DNA of 64,000 bases from Owenia fusiformis (lineage: Eukaryota > Annelida > Polychaeta > Sabellida > Oweniidae). Both the position numbers and the translations under genes were made by a program. Location: positions 2,728,001 through 2,792,000 of the forward strand of contig CAIIXF020000005.1 of NCBI GenBank assembly GCA_903813345.2, read 5' to 3'. Below are positions 26,068 through 47,300 of the stretch, one piece after another; the first letter of the stretch is position 1, and each line of letters begins with the position of its first letter. The notes beneath the pieces were generated by a model, which worked only from the letters and a program-made list of their open reading frames with translations, made no database searches and was not told the DNA's origin.

Positions 26068-26318
26068 AGGGGCAGGTCTGGGAACCAAGAAGGGGGGTGG
26101 AGGCCCAAATTTCAGGTTATAGAAAAAAGTCCACGCTTGCGTGGAAAAAATGTGGGCCCCTAAAACTCCAAAGTGGGCCCAAATTTTGAGGCCCATTTTC
26201 TTCAAAATTTGGCCTGAAATTAAAAAAATAAGGCGTAGAAATGATCGAAAAGGCCCACTTTTTTTCTGGGCCCACCCAAGGAGAGGGGCCCCCAGGTCCG
26301 CCAGTGCAGCAGGACTGC
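26068..26318. repeat. GC-richer repeat-like block
   Basis: A GC-rich island with repeated GGCCCA/TGGGCC words (GTGGGCCCC, GTGGGCCCA, GGGCCCACCC) and loosely inverted ends (GGCAGGTCTGGG, CCCAGGTCCGCC). It stands out from its AT-rich surroundings and looks like a mobile repeat of unknown family. The frames crossing it on both strands look like by-products of composition. Confidence 0.35.
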
Positions 26319-26360
26319 ATACAAGCAATATTACGACAACAATAGCATTGTCTGTTCATA

Positions 26361-26740
26361 CTCATGATCATTTCATATGAGTTTGGTTACATTATAGTGT
26401 CCCAGACATTCAGTATTACATGACAAGTTTCTCATGATCATTTCATATGAGTTTGGTTACATTGGACATTTAGTATTCCATGACAAGTTTCTCATGATCA
26501 TTTCATATGAGTGTGTTTACATTATAGTGTCCCGGAAATTCAGTATTTCATGACAAGTTTCTCGTGATCATTTCATATGAGTTTGTTTACATTAGTGTCC
26601 CGGACATTCAATATTTCATGACAAGTTTCTCATGATCATTTCATATGAGTTTGTAGTGTCCCGGACATTCAGTATCTCATGACAATGTTTACCTTATGGT
26701 CCCTGAATCGTCTAGTATGTCATGACAAGTCTGTTTACAT
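26361..26740. repeat. Tandem repeat, about 60-70 base unit, five to six copies
   Basis: CTCATGATCATTTCATATGA starts at 26361, 26431, 26491, 26561 (one change) and about 26629. Copies continue with TGTCCCGGACATTCAGTATT and CATGACAAGTTT. Copies vary by small deletions, and the last is degenerate towards 26740. Confidence 0.9.
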
Positions 26741-27853
26741 AACATAGTATCTATTACAGAGTCTAGAATGTCAGCCTGAGAATGTCCAGTATGTCATGAC
26801 AAGCTACTCATCATGATCATCATTCCGCACAAGATTATATACGTCTCGAATGTCTAGTATGTCGTATATGTCCCCATCACAAATCAAAATGAGTTGATTT
26901 CCCTAAAGAGGTGCGATGTTGTCTTTTTGATTCTCTAATTCTTATAAATGTCCGTGGCCCATTGTTCTTTGATTGACATGGCTGTGACTGGAAATCTCAG
27001 GGGAAATTATAAAATAGCTTATCTCAATGCCGTCCCTTCTCATCAAACGCTTTAATAGGCAAGTTGGTCCATACTTATTTAAACTTTGTTAGTTGATCTT
27101 GACATTTTTTTCTCTGTATAAATAGCCAAAGACGAGTAGTTGGACTTTAGAGCAGCCTTTACACTATATCTAGTACTGGACCATTTTGTTTTAATACACC
27201 GTATGTGTTTTAATCATCTTGTGGTAGTTACTTAACGGTGAATCCTCAGACACCTTCAGTGCCCAATGATTTACTTCATAGAGCATGCAAATTGAAAATA
27301 TAAAAGTAACACACTGTAAATCAACTTTTATTAACGCTTAATAACGAAGGATGTCGACTGACGCCATTCTATCCAAGTACACTGTAGTGTCAGATGAAAT
27401 CCGACTCAGCGATTGATTTGATACACATAATTGTGAAATGGACCAATGGTTTTTTCATAACTGAATGGGGCTGAGATCTAAATATATTATCAATAATCAA
27501 ATTCTGTGCAGAAGACAGAAAATATTTAAGAGTGTAGTTGTGTTTTACCGAAACTTCGTTTTCATATAATCAATGGGGGATGCATTGATGCATGGCTTTC
27601 CTGTTTTTGTATCTTTAACTCAGTTAAAGGACGTGGATTTAGGGCGCGGCAAACATATGCTTTTCAAGATGTGTGGAATCAATGAAATAGTTTATTATTT
27701 GAGCCTTTTATAACACTCATTACTTGCGATAAATGATTACGTTGAATTATTCGTTTAAAAATGATCATTAAATCATTAAAAAAGCGAAATTGTCAAATAC
27801 TCCACAACAATTATTTGGTAAAACTTTTCCTTGAAATCTGAACCCTAACATAT
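26741..27853. other. Intergenic stretch, nothing recognised
   Basis: No supported exon or RNA gene before the hAT element. Confidence 0.4.
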
Positions 27854-27861
27854 ATTTTTAC

Positions 27862-29048
27862 TAGAGAAGGGTCGGTTACGGTTCGGTTCGATTAACCGCG
27901 GTTTTTGGCCTCACGGTTCTACTGGGACCGTCTGATCACCAAGAACCGAGTCCAAAACGGTTCCATCATTCCCGGGGAAATACTTTATTTTCGTGCAGTG
28001 TAACATGAATACGAAATTTTTGCGCAAATAATTACAGCTCTATTTCATCTAAATAGCGAATGAAAGTACCATTTAAACGACAATTGAACAACTTAAAACG
28101 ATCCATGCGGTAATAAAATCGTTTCCTTGGATATTTCATTGTTCTTCTACGTCTCGAGGGAACATAATTCTACTTGCCAGCGTGAATTTATTTCGCGCGG
28201 AAACACTTGTGTTTTAAAAATGGCGGACAGTTTTCGAAGTCGGCAAAGAGCTAGTAAAACCATAATAGAGCCTTTTCCCGCGATGCCTAAGTTGGATGCT
28301 TGGAAGTATTCGGTTTCTACGATGAGAATACGTCTACCCTATGTCGGTTGTGCAACACGACATTGAAATACGCTGCAGGTTTCCAATTTTTGTGATAGAA
28401 ACTTTTTGTAAATTTTTTTAATTTTAAAAATTAAGACCGCGATCTTTATTAGACTTCAATTCATTCCCTATCTTGTAACTGCCTCCTATTACCCACTCAT
28501 AGTAACATTTTTTATGACTGATATATACACTTTTTCATGTGTCCTACCTCAGGTCCCAAGTCAGGTTGAGAATTTGGGTAAACACCCCCTAGCCCACTGC
28601 ACTGTTATTCCCAACTGAAGGACATCTGTGCTATCCATATAATTTTAGTTTTCAGGAAACACACTGTCTGCCATGAGGAAACATATTGAAAGGTCTTACC
28701 CAACCAGACCCAGTTTAAAAAGGAATCCCTCCCATCTAACACGGGGCAAGCAACTTGTTGATAGCCACATACAAATAGTTCAATTCTAGTTATTTAATTC
28801 CATAAATAGTCAATGATTATCAGCTATCATCATTCCATATTGATCATTTATAAGATTGAAAATAAAATTATATCCCCTAATAATACAAAATAAAAGTGAA
28901 ACACCTTTTTATGTTGCCATATTTGTTGCACCAATTGCAATTTATGAGGCCCACCTTATTAAGTATATGATTTAAGAACCGACCGAACCGAGAGACAAGA
29001 ACCGAGAATCGTACCGAACCGAACCGAACCGTGACCGACCCTTCTCTA
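27862..29048 (+). mobile_element. hAT transposon, internally deleted
   Basis: The TIRs begin TAGAGAAGGGTCGGTTACGG, fitting the hAT end consensus YARNG. They are flanked by an identical 8-bp duplication ATTTTTAC (27854-27861, 29049-29056), the size typical of hAT. Sub-terminal regions are rich in GAACCG/CGGTTC. At 1187 bases it keeps only the start of the transposase (28220-28789), so it is non-autonomous. Confidence 0.92.
28220..28789 (+). pseudogene. hAT transposase N-terminal fragment with BED-type zinc finger
   Basis: It starts at ATG (MADSFRSRQRASKTIIEPFP) and runs to DAWKY. One missing base then shifts the frame, after which GFYDENTSTLCRLCNTTLKY reads on to a donor (CTGCAG/GT, exon end 28378). 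After an intron the second part (acceptor TTTTCAG, from 28656) reads GNTLSAMRKHIERSYP. CxxC plus His is the BED zinc finger pattern; the last expected His is Tyr here. A stop follows at 28787. The catalytic domain is absent. Confidence 0.75.
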
Positions 29049-29056
29049 ATTTTTAC

Positions 29057-38778
<9,722 letters not shown>

Positions 38779-41476
38779 ATAACAGCATGCATACTAGATA
38801 ATTCATGAAGCGTTTTTATGTATTTATTTACTATTTGAACTATGGTCTTTGTCGAAACGTTCTATCCAACTTGAACAACTCACATAAACGTATCTCATGA
38901 AGACTATAGTTTATGATATATAACTCCCTTGTGGGCGGTGGCCCATGATGAATATATTAGTGGATTATATTTAGCGAAGACCCCTCGATATATTCATAAG
39001 CCAAATGACAATTGAGTAAAATCCAGTTACTAGGGATTATATATTACACAAATCACTGTATGTTTATTACGAAGCTGATATTGCACATACTGTAGCCTGT
39101 GTTGATTATATTGGTGCATGATCTAGCAGTCTGTACTTCCTGCATGTCTCTCTTAATGTATTTTGGTTTAACGAAACACCTGCTTCTCTAGTAATACGTC
39201 TGGCTGGCATTGGTTCTTTATTTTTACTGTAATATCAAAGTAAGGAGGGGGTACACTTGAAACAGGAATTGCACCAGCTGGGCTTCCTATCCTTGACCCA
39301 TGGGTCATTTTAGAACATAGCGACCTTGATCTTGATTTTTTTAACGTCACACTCTTGAGTTGATTCTTGTAACGGTATAGTTGCCGTCAATCACTTGCAC
39401 GACAGTGCTAAGTAGCACTTGGCGGTACTGCTTACTTATTGACATATAACTTGAGACTGATGTAGAGATTTGTCAATTAGGAGAGTATTACTTTCCTATA
39501 TTTTCTTCACTATTCTCTGAGGCCATAAGGACGGCCGCAATGGTATCTTCTAGAATGGCGAGCATTACTTATATTTTCAGCGATTAAATTCTTTTTCCGT
39601 TGATATTTAGGTTTCAAGATTTTAGCCACATTATCTACAATCAAGAGTCATAACTTAGCGACGAAGGCCTTCGCCAGCCTGTGAGCTTCATGTATGTTCG
39701 ATATAAAAAAGCATAAAATAGATTACTTTGATGCGGCCAAAAATGAAAAGGTCTCTAGAAAAGTGGTACATTTTGACAGCGAAAACTAAGACACATTTAA
39801 AAAGTCACGTTTTTGTTCGCCATTTTGAAAAACACCATTACGGCAATTAATAGATTTAACCTGATTACTTTGCTTCGCAGAATGACTTTTTGCTTTGTAC
39901 AATGATCAATAAATGCAGTTTGTACAATTATTCTTGATTACTTATATTCGGTAATTCTAAAAGTGTTTGGTTACTGACATCAATCATTTTAGTTCTTCTC
40001 CATTGAAAATATTTTACATGGACTGTGTTCTTTTCTGATTTCATATATATGTTTTTTCGTATTTGTCTTCTGACATCAATCATTTCAGTTATTCAAAATG
40101 ATATTTCTCGGCCTGTTGATCTTCAACCATTTAAAATATTTGTTTATCTTGCTACTACGTATCCCTGTTACGTTAGGGCACCCGACATGGTAAAAGTCTG
40201 TTTAAATGCTGCCTGTTACAAACGTAATTTATGACTGAAATCTGACTAGATACACTATTCAGTGTTCCCGAGACACGTCTATTTATCTTACGTTTTTATA
40301 CATTATCCAATCCATTAGAGTGATGCTCATGTATTCAGCAGAGCAATCGAATCTTACGCAAAATAAAAACTGAATCAATTGAATGCATGAATACGATCCA
40401 ATACTTTAGTGTAGGGCCCTTGCAAAAAATATTCAAAACTAAATTGTTTAGTCAATGTACGAAAATCAAAATTGATTATTTATGTCGACATAAGAATGTT
40501 TGATGAAATCAACGTGTGTCTTATTCCAGTGAGAGATTAGATCAAAATAACATTCTGCATTTGGACTGACGTGGCCACCAACGGGTCCCTCATAGTGTCA
40601 GAAACACAAAGATTTAAAATCTGTGTTGATTGAATATCGTATCTCTAAGATAAATGAAATGCTACTGGAGTTGTAGACAAAGGCCTTTACGCCACCTAAG
40701 GGATGAACGGAAGTTATTATGCACACTGTAACGTTCACCAAATACATATTATTTCACTTACCCAGAAGAGATTCACATGCATTGATGTAGTTAAGTTGTC
40801 TAAATGGATTTTTGTACTCCATTTTTATTAAACACATCCCTTAAACAGTTTCACAGCCCAACTCCCTTATTGAATCATGTGTTGAAACCTGCATTTGGCG
40901 ATTTTATATATAAATTCATCAATTTCAGATACATTGCAATTGCATACAGGCGTTAACATGTTATTCAATGTGGAATCTTGGTTGCTAAACCATATTTATT
41001 TTTCATTAAACAACTTTTTCTTATCTTTGAAAAATCATTTCTTTTGTCAAAACGTATGTACAATTCACGTTTTCATTATTTTTTATACTATGTGTTTTAA
41101 ATTATTTATGCATTATGGTAAGTTAACTTTTTTTTATTTATAATGTAAAATAAGGCATGCTATTTATATGTAAATAACTTATTTAACATCGGCAAATAAT
41201 GTGTTTTTATTTTCCATAAACTTCGACATTAATCTTTATTTGTCATGTTTAAAGAAATTAATTTTTTAACTAATTGATTTTCATCAACTTAGCCTTTCCC
41301 CTATTTAAGTTTATGTTTTGCCGCTGAGCGTGCTTATATGTTTTTACGTTCTTTTTAAATCATCTTATATTTTCATTACATTGCATTTTATTATCAATTA
41401 ATCGATATATTTAGAATCGTGACATATAAACTGTTTCATTTATGTTTAGGGTTAATATTATACTGTACCATTTCAG
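38779..41476. other. Downstream region or long intron of the mGluR-like gene
   Basis: No exon recognised. If 41477-41718 is an alternative last exon, this is its intron together with the 3' UTR of the proximal form. Confidence 0.4.
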
Positions 41477-41718
41477 CTGGACTGGCCATGCTCCTAGCGG
41501 GCGGTCCCGTACGAAGAGGAGTTGAAGAAAAAGACAACTCAGCAGTCAACAGAACGCGGTTTACTTCCATTCCCGACTCAAGTTCGGGACAAGATTGCGA
41601 TACTGAGATTGACACAACCCTTCTTGATGACAGGATGCCCCATATAAATGAAATAGATCGTGAAATAGAACGAGAAATGGATATGATACAAAGAAGTGAC
41701 GATGAAACAAAATTATAG
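41477..41718 (+). CDS. Candidate alternative C-terminal tail exon of the mGluR-like gene
   Basis: After the acceptor TACTGTACCATTTCAG the open frame codes for GLAMLLAGGPVRRGVEEKDN and then an acidic tail (EIDREIEREMDMIQ) ending DETKL and a stop. Entry is in phase 1. The last mGluR exon contains a possible internal donor (GAAGGGG/GTGACA, after 38671) that also ends in phase 1, so a tail swap is possible. Both tails end in E-T-x-L, a class I PDZ ligand. A different reading is a short independent protein starting at an ATG at 41419, with a hydrophobic N-terminus. Confidence 0.45.
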
Positions 41719-42105
41719 TACACAAACTTAGATGATTGATTTATATGTTAGTACGAAATAAGTGGACATTAGTGGAATTGCAAAGTGAAATATATCAGAA
41801 ACGATAGTCAGACGGTTGTTTTCTGCTAATAGAAGCAATCGACTAGAAAACAGATTGTCTGTTGATATTATCTCAAATGTTATGCAACATAAAGTGTTTT
41901 GTTGGACGACTAGTTGGTTTGTAAATGGTTTGTCACGTGATTGTCTTACCATGTGGACTGGACAGTCAACAGCCATGACAAACGGAACAAATGATTGAAT
42001 GCGACTGATTGTGCACGTATACCTCTTATAGAATAGCTCAACACAGGAGTCAAACCCCACACTGTAAACTGCTTCACTAGAGTGGTTTACATTTTTAAAT
42101 ATAAA

Positions 42106-42354
42106 CCAAAGGAGGATTGGAAGCCGTTATTCAAACTCGATACACCGTTGCCTGGCGTGGACCAATTTGGTAAAATGTTATTCATATTTTGAGGACTAGA
42201 ACTGCCAATGAAACTTAAATAATGACCATAATATTCGTAATGTACATATTGTGCCGAAATAATTGGTCCAAAGGAACTTTATAGAAATATTTTTTACTAA
42301 ATTGTTCCACACCGGGCAACGGACTTTGAATAATGGCTGCCAATCCTCCTTGGA
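42106..42354. mobile_element. 249-base palindromic MITE
   Basis: The ends are CCAAAGGAGGATTGGAAGCC and, inverted, CCAAGGAGGATTGGCAGCCA. Arms extend about 70 bases through TTATTCAAA, GTTGCC(T/C)GG and GTGGA(C/A)CAATTT. No target duplication clear. Confidence 0.75.
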
Positions 42355-43249
42355 TGCGGATGATCTTCTGTAGTCAAAACGAGATCAGCCTGGCTCATTT
42401 GTAGGATGATGGGGCACTAGTACTCGTGTCATGATGCGCAAATAGGTCTGAAGGTTGTCCAAGCTTGCCCCATTAAAGAGCTAGATAGTAACAAATACGG
42501 TAAAATATGGATGTGTGTAGCGCACGAAAGCCACATGCTCGTACATCAATCAGTATGAACACTTTATACATGAATACACATGCTTTGTATATACATATGT
42601 ATATATATGTTCCTGTAGCTTTGTTATTTTTATGTATCAAGTAAGAATTATTTCAGTATGTACACTTGCAAATATAAAATCACATAAAAACATTGGTCCT
42701 AGAATTACGTGTTTGTAATTAATTGGTGTTTAAAAGACAACATCAAAAATGATTAATATGTTTGATTCAAACAGAATGTCCAAAGTCACTACATCATTAA
42801 ACAATTATTTAATACTCGGACATCCTCGTACATCCTCATACATTTAAAATGAACGCAAACGTCATTGTATGCATTCTTCAAAAGTTATTATAGTTAAAAA
42901 GTATAGAAAATTATAGAAAAGTTATAAATATAGATGAAAAATCCTGTTAAAATGTCACTATTAATGGATTTGACGCAGTAAATTATATTTTAACACTCAA
43001 AGTGGGAGTCATGAAATGTATTGCTTTCTGGCTTGTTGACTTTTACATGATTTTGTCTTATTTCATCAGTTAACGATGACTTTTAATGTTTCCCTTTGTT
43101 CTCTCTCTCTCTCTTCTATTTTTTTAATTTTTTTTATTAATCATTGAATATATATTTATATCAAAAGCAAACTAAACTGTTCAAACTAAATAATTGCCTT
43201 CGTCTACAACATTGGCGATATTTTCAGGTTCATACTAAGACGTTTGAGC

Positions 43250-43660
43250 TTACTGTGCTAACCAAAAACTTCAAAAAGGCCTTAGTTAAGCTTTAATGTC
43301 CTGTTTAAGAACCCATTTTTTAACTATTTAAAATGAATTATGGCGATACTATCCCAAATGAATGTACTTGTTGAGATTCGATCAACTTGAGTTTTTCCTC
43401 GAAAATGAGGATTTTGTATCTATCTCCATGGCGACATGCATGATGATATCCTGATGCTTCGTCAACAGTCAACCCCATGTTAAGTCAATGCATACTTGCT
43501 GAGAAGAAGAACTCGAGTTGATCGAGTCTCAACAAGTAGATTCATGTTGGATAGTATGATATTGCAAGAATCCATTTTCAGTAGTAAGAATGCAATAGGG
43601 ATTCTTAATGAAACAGGACATAATGGGCTTTGCTTATGAGAATTTTTTGTTGGTACTATT
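43250..43660. mobile_element. About 410-base palindromic MITE
   Basis: Inverted arms share AATGTCCTGTTT, ACTATCC, and ACTTGTTGAGATTCGATCAA (left) with ACTTGTTGAGACTCGATCAA (right). Similarity continues weakly outward (ACCAAAAACTTC / ACCAACAAAAAATTC), so the ends are approximate. Confidence 0.65.
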
Positions 43661-43791
43661 AATTATATAATATGACATTCGACATTAACTCTTCAGAAAG
43701 CAATTTTAATCGAGCAAACCATATTTAATTTCATCGTGTATTCAAAATAGACATTTTCAAGGTTAAGGTTGTATTGCTTTATATTCAAAAT

Positions 43792-44162
43792 CACTGCTAC
43801 TCACCTAGTTACGCTGAAGATACGTCAGCGTAACAAGATGGAAGAACTTCCGGGCTTCGTTTTCGGTAAGATATTCTTATTTCTCGATTCTACACCACTC
43901 ATAAGTTTAGTTGTGGACATTACTTTGGCTCAAAGTTAAGGAAGATAGTCTATAGTTTGAGAGTATGCAGGCGGTTCTGTCTTTGGTATATTAACGAAGA
44001 CGCAATTCACATATTAGTCCCTCGCTTTTGTTACGTTGTCGGTCTTCATGAATATTGTCACATTGGAAATATGCATGAAGATCGTCAACGTAACAAAAGC
44101 GAGAAAGTTCTTCCATCTTGTTACGCTGACGTATCGTCAGCGTAACTAGGTGAGTACCAGTG
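43792..44162. mobile_element. Palindromic MITE with CACTG ends and 5-bp target duplication
   Basis: The ends are CACTGCTACTCACCTAGTTA and, inverted, CACTGGTACTCACCTAGTTA. Arms of about 57 bases differ at only two positions. AAAAT flanks both sides (43787-43791, 44163-44167). Each arm holds a subterminal hairpin (GTTACGCTGA, TCAGCGTAAC) and there is an inner palindrome (CTCGCTTTTGTTACGTTG inverted). Same design as 7005-7774. Confidence 0.88.
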
Positions 44163-44382
44163 AAAATAGACATATATATGGACGTGTTTCTATATTCTAA
44201 ACAATGATAACACACGTTTACAACATCAGTATCCAACAATCTGATAATAACATGAACAGTTTACTTTTTCAAATCTGGTACTTTTCTCACCAACCACTTT
44301 AATATATTTTTAAACTTGATATATACCCATTGATTAAACTAGACAGCACCCCATTAACAGATGAATGATCGTACCAGAAACA

Positions 44383-47300
44383 ATGCTGTCGCCCATTAGT
44401 ATCATATGCCTTGCATTTGCATGTGCCACAGTCACGGTAGTAGAAGCTGTCGATTGGGATGTAAGTTATAAGTGAACAGAAATTAAACAAACCAAAACTA
44501 ATAACTGTCTCAAAGGAAATAATCATACAGTGATCAAATAACCCTAGATACTCAGAGATACACCTCGAGCACTTCATGTCTTTATTGATAAACTACAGTA
44601 CCAGTATCAGTATGTACCAGTATGAAATGCAATTTCCAAAACATTTGAGAAACATTATTGAGATTTTGATATTCGCAACGATCGACATTTTCCATTTTGA
44701 GTATTTTCGTTTTGGAAGTGGTCAACATGGTCTCCCATGGACAGCTACGTTAACAGGGCTGATGATAGTTACACATGGCGTCTACTTGAGACACATAGAG
44801 TGGACGCTGGGGGAGATGACGGCCAAAATGACACCACCGTATACATACTTAACATGACCTCGCAGACTTGGAAAGATGGTAAGAATTACCTTTTTTCAAA
44901 TCACAAGGCTTTTGAGAATGAAAAATGTATTCTCACGAGGTCCTTGAGGATTAATTAACTTAGGACTATCCGACCAATTTTTACAATTCCCCACTCGCGC
45001 ATTATAATAATTCGACCGAACTTTTGTATTCATTCGAGCGTCACAAATCGTGTTATGTAAAAGATGCAGTTCTTTTTCTATTCAATTCAGATTTGATTTG
45101 ATTTGATTTCATCAACGTATGCGAGAAAAACTACGCGAGATATTATATAATTCTAGAAACGTACAGCAGCACGCCTGTCTGGTCGCATCATTTGACAATT
45201 GCCATTCCTGATAATGTCACTGACTACGAACATGCTTTTATGTGGATAGGAGGAGGTTCAAACCCATCCAGGTATTATAGCCTATGCCATCTTTTAAAGT
45301 AGTGTTGAACCGTTCATTTCAATGATGAGATATATGACAATTAAAAACGTTGCAATGAACATTTTTCATTTATATCATAAAAACAGATTCCTGATGTCAA
45401 TGATGATCAAAATTGCAATATCACCATGTGAAATAAAGATAGGGTCAGTTGACATTTCATGTTCATATACTTTAGTCCTCCGTCACCAGATGGCGACATG
45501 TTCGTAATGGCAGCTGCTGCATTCGGATACGAAACCGGAAGTGTTGGCACATATTTAAGACAAATCCCGAATCAGCCTGTGTTTTTACCAAGATCAGTAA
45601 GTTAACTCAAAGATGACTTTATATTTATTTTGATAAAATAACCAGTTTTTACAAGGTTGGTCAGCCGTGGTATTTACTTGTAGAGAGAGAGTCGGACAGA
45701 ATAAATATCAGTGCATAAATTATTTCGTATATATTTAAGCCTTTTTACGTTTACATCGGGTTGCAATTTAATACAAAAAACGAGATCCAACAAATCGACA
45801 ATTGAATTTTGGTTTATGACAAAAAGTATTTCTCTGATGATTATTATATCTAGGAAGACCCCTCTCTTCGTCGAACGGAGGATGCTATTATTGCATGGAC
45901 CTGGAGACATTTTGTAGACACAAATGGCACTGACCCCGACATACTTCTAAGGAACCCAATGACAAAGGTAGAAATATAACTTAATTTTGTTTATTTTGGT
46001 TTATTTTGGTTATCAATTTGATTTTTTCCGGTCCGCTTTACATGTATTGATAAGGATATTAGAAATGTATAACGTTTGGTCACACTATTTTGCAGGCCGT
46101 TGTCAGGGCATTCGATACCGTAGCAACCTTCACTAAACAACAAAATACACAATTTGAGATAACAAAGTTTTTCCCTGCTGGGGGCTCAAAGGCAAGTATG
46201 ATGTGGTTCAAATAGTAGCATTAATGATATCCAGCAAATGGTTTACTAAGAAAGGAGTCTCATGTTTCTTTTGCCGTTCTCAGCGTGGTTGGACCACTTG
46301 GACGGTTGGGTGTGTCGACAAACGAGTGTTTGCAATGGCTCCGGTTGTTCTCAGTGTTCTCAAACTAAGAGAGGTATGCATTGTAATTTTAATTAGTTCG
46401 AATTTGTGAAACGACCCAATAAATCAATAATCTAATTTAGTAATACAAACTTAGCAATTTAGCCTATGCAGAAGAAATTTCAATTTCTCAAAAGTTCACG
46501 CAAAGTCGGGTTTTGATTACCAATTATTACATATTGAAATGAATGATACAGTGTATATTAAATATATATATTATCTGAACTCGGTTAACAAATAATTCTT
46601 CCTGATATCATGCCTTATCGTTTAGAATAAAGATACTAGCGTAATACGAATAAATATAGGAAATAATTTGATAATATACTTCTTATATTTTGCTCTTTGA
46701 TAGTACAAAATTATTTCCTAAATCATATTTGCAGATCCTTTCTCTGTATCATTTCTGAGATTTTACAAAGTGGTATCCGCACTAGTATATTATGCCCAAT
46801 AATACCGGTTCGTCCAAACTATATTAAACTGATGTCCGCCCTTTTGTAATTTGTATTTCATCATCATGGTCATGATAGTATAAACCATACGATTCCTATT
46901 ACATTTATTATAGTACTACTGTATATGATATAATAATACATAATATTAATTTTATTATATTTTATTTAGACGATTAGTTTGCACTACAGAGCATATGGTG
47001 GTTGGTCATTTGCTTTTGGCGATTACTGGAGACAGAACATCACTCAATATTTAAATGATGATATCATAGACAGAATGGGAGAAGTCGTCGATCCTTACAG
47101 TAAATCATTGATAGTATTACCCAACTATTAACGAATGTGGAATTTTCTATGAGATTGCACATTCTATGAAAATCATCATCTAATTTTGATACCAATCATT
47201 GACATATCAGAGCTAAAAAACCGTTTGATCTACGAAAGACCACAAATATTTTAAACATTCAAAGGCTTTGAGAATGCATGAACTAGTTATGTCTTTGCTA

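Noticed and set aside
26026-26380. Overlapping open frames on both strands
   Set aside because: They cross a GC-rich repeat-like block with GGGCCC words; several frames are open at once, a sign of composition and not of coding.
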